Assembly: GCA_900542615.1 (NCBI GenBank) | Contig: UQOG01000105.1 | Location: forward strand, 1 to 6,885 | Length of the DNA: 6,885 nt | Reading direction: 5' to 3' | DNA from: an uncultured Eubacteriales bacterium | GTDB taxonomy: Bacteria > Bacillota > Clostridia > Christensenellales > CAG-138 | In this document: in pieces, positions 6,863-6,885 of the stretch | How positions within the stretch are numbered: the first letter of the stretch is position 1 | How the letters are laid out: every line of letters starts with the position of its first letter | Program-made: the position numbers and the translations under genes | The notes under the pieces: model-generated | The model's input: only the letters and a program-made list of their open reading frames with translations | What the model was told of the DNA's origin: nothing | The model's database searches: none

Positions 6863-6885
6863 CCCGGTAAAGTTCCTTTACCGGG
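6863..6885 (+). terminator. Likely ileS intrinsic terminator stem, cut by the window edge
   Basis: CCCGGTAAAG and CTTTACCGGG form a perfect 10-bp stem around a TTC loop. The right arm ends on the last base of the window, so the U run that would confirm a terminator cannot be seen. It is the first compact perfect hairpin after the ileS stop, 128 nt downstream. The inverted repeat is symmetric, so it could also serve a convergent gene beyond the window. Confidence 0.6.

Overview
The window is a GC-rich bacterial chromosomal segment with three complete housekeeping-type genes and two repeat-rich intergenic margins. A clostridial-type (type II) isoleucyl-tRNA synthetase, a short-headed FtsH with its own strong GGAGGT ribosome binding site, and codon use that almost entirely avoids TTA, CTA and TCA suggest a GC-rich member of the Clostridia (an Oscillospiraceae-like gut anaerobe would fit). 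That assignment is inference from protein style only; nothing in the window names the species.

Layout. Positions 1-362 hold no gene but are dense in GC-rich hairpins: two diverged copies of an 84/85-bp element, a 17-bp tandem array, and a perfect 12-bp-stem hairpin. Then come, on the minus strand, a PHP-domain metallophosphoesterase (363-1175) and, upstream of it, ftsH (1310-3340), separated by 134 bp with two hairpins, the second with a short U run. The 265-bp divergent intergenic region (3341-3605) is visibly richer in A and T. It holds candidate promoters in both directions, paired A-tracts about midway between them, a perfect palindrome over the proposed ftsH -10 box, and structured 5' leaders. 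On the plus strand follows ileS (3606-6734). From 6735 to 6779 a partial copy of the same repeat family starts one base after the ileS stop, and the window ends in a perfect 10-bp inverted repeat that looks like the ileS terminator stem.

The genes do not form one pathway. FtsH is a membrane protein quality-control protease, IleRS charges tRNA-Ile, and the PHP protein is probably a small phosphatase or nuclease acting on nucleotides or short RNA. FtsH and PHP may share a transcript if the hairpin between them is leaky; ileS is transcribed divergently.

The most interesting material is the repeat family. It sits directly behind the stop codons of both outermost genes, in the same orientation relative to each gene. 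Its 17-nt module shows a paired C-G/G-C swap that preserves a hairpin, and the longer copies keep their stems while a 14-nt loop has diverged. This is what a dispersed structured 3'-UTR element, or a REP/MITE-like DNA element, would look like.
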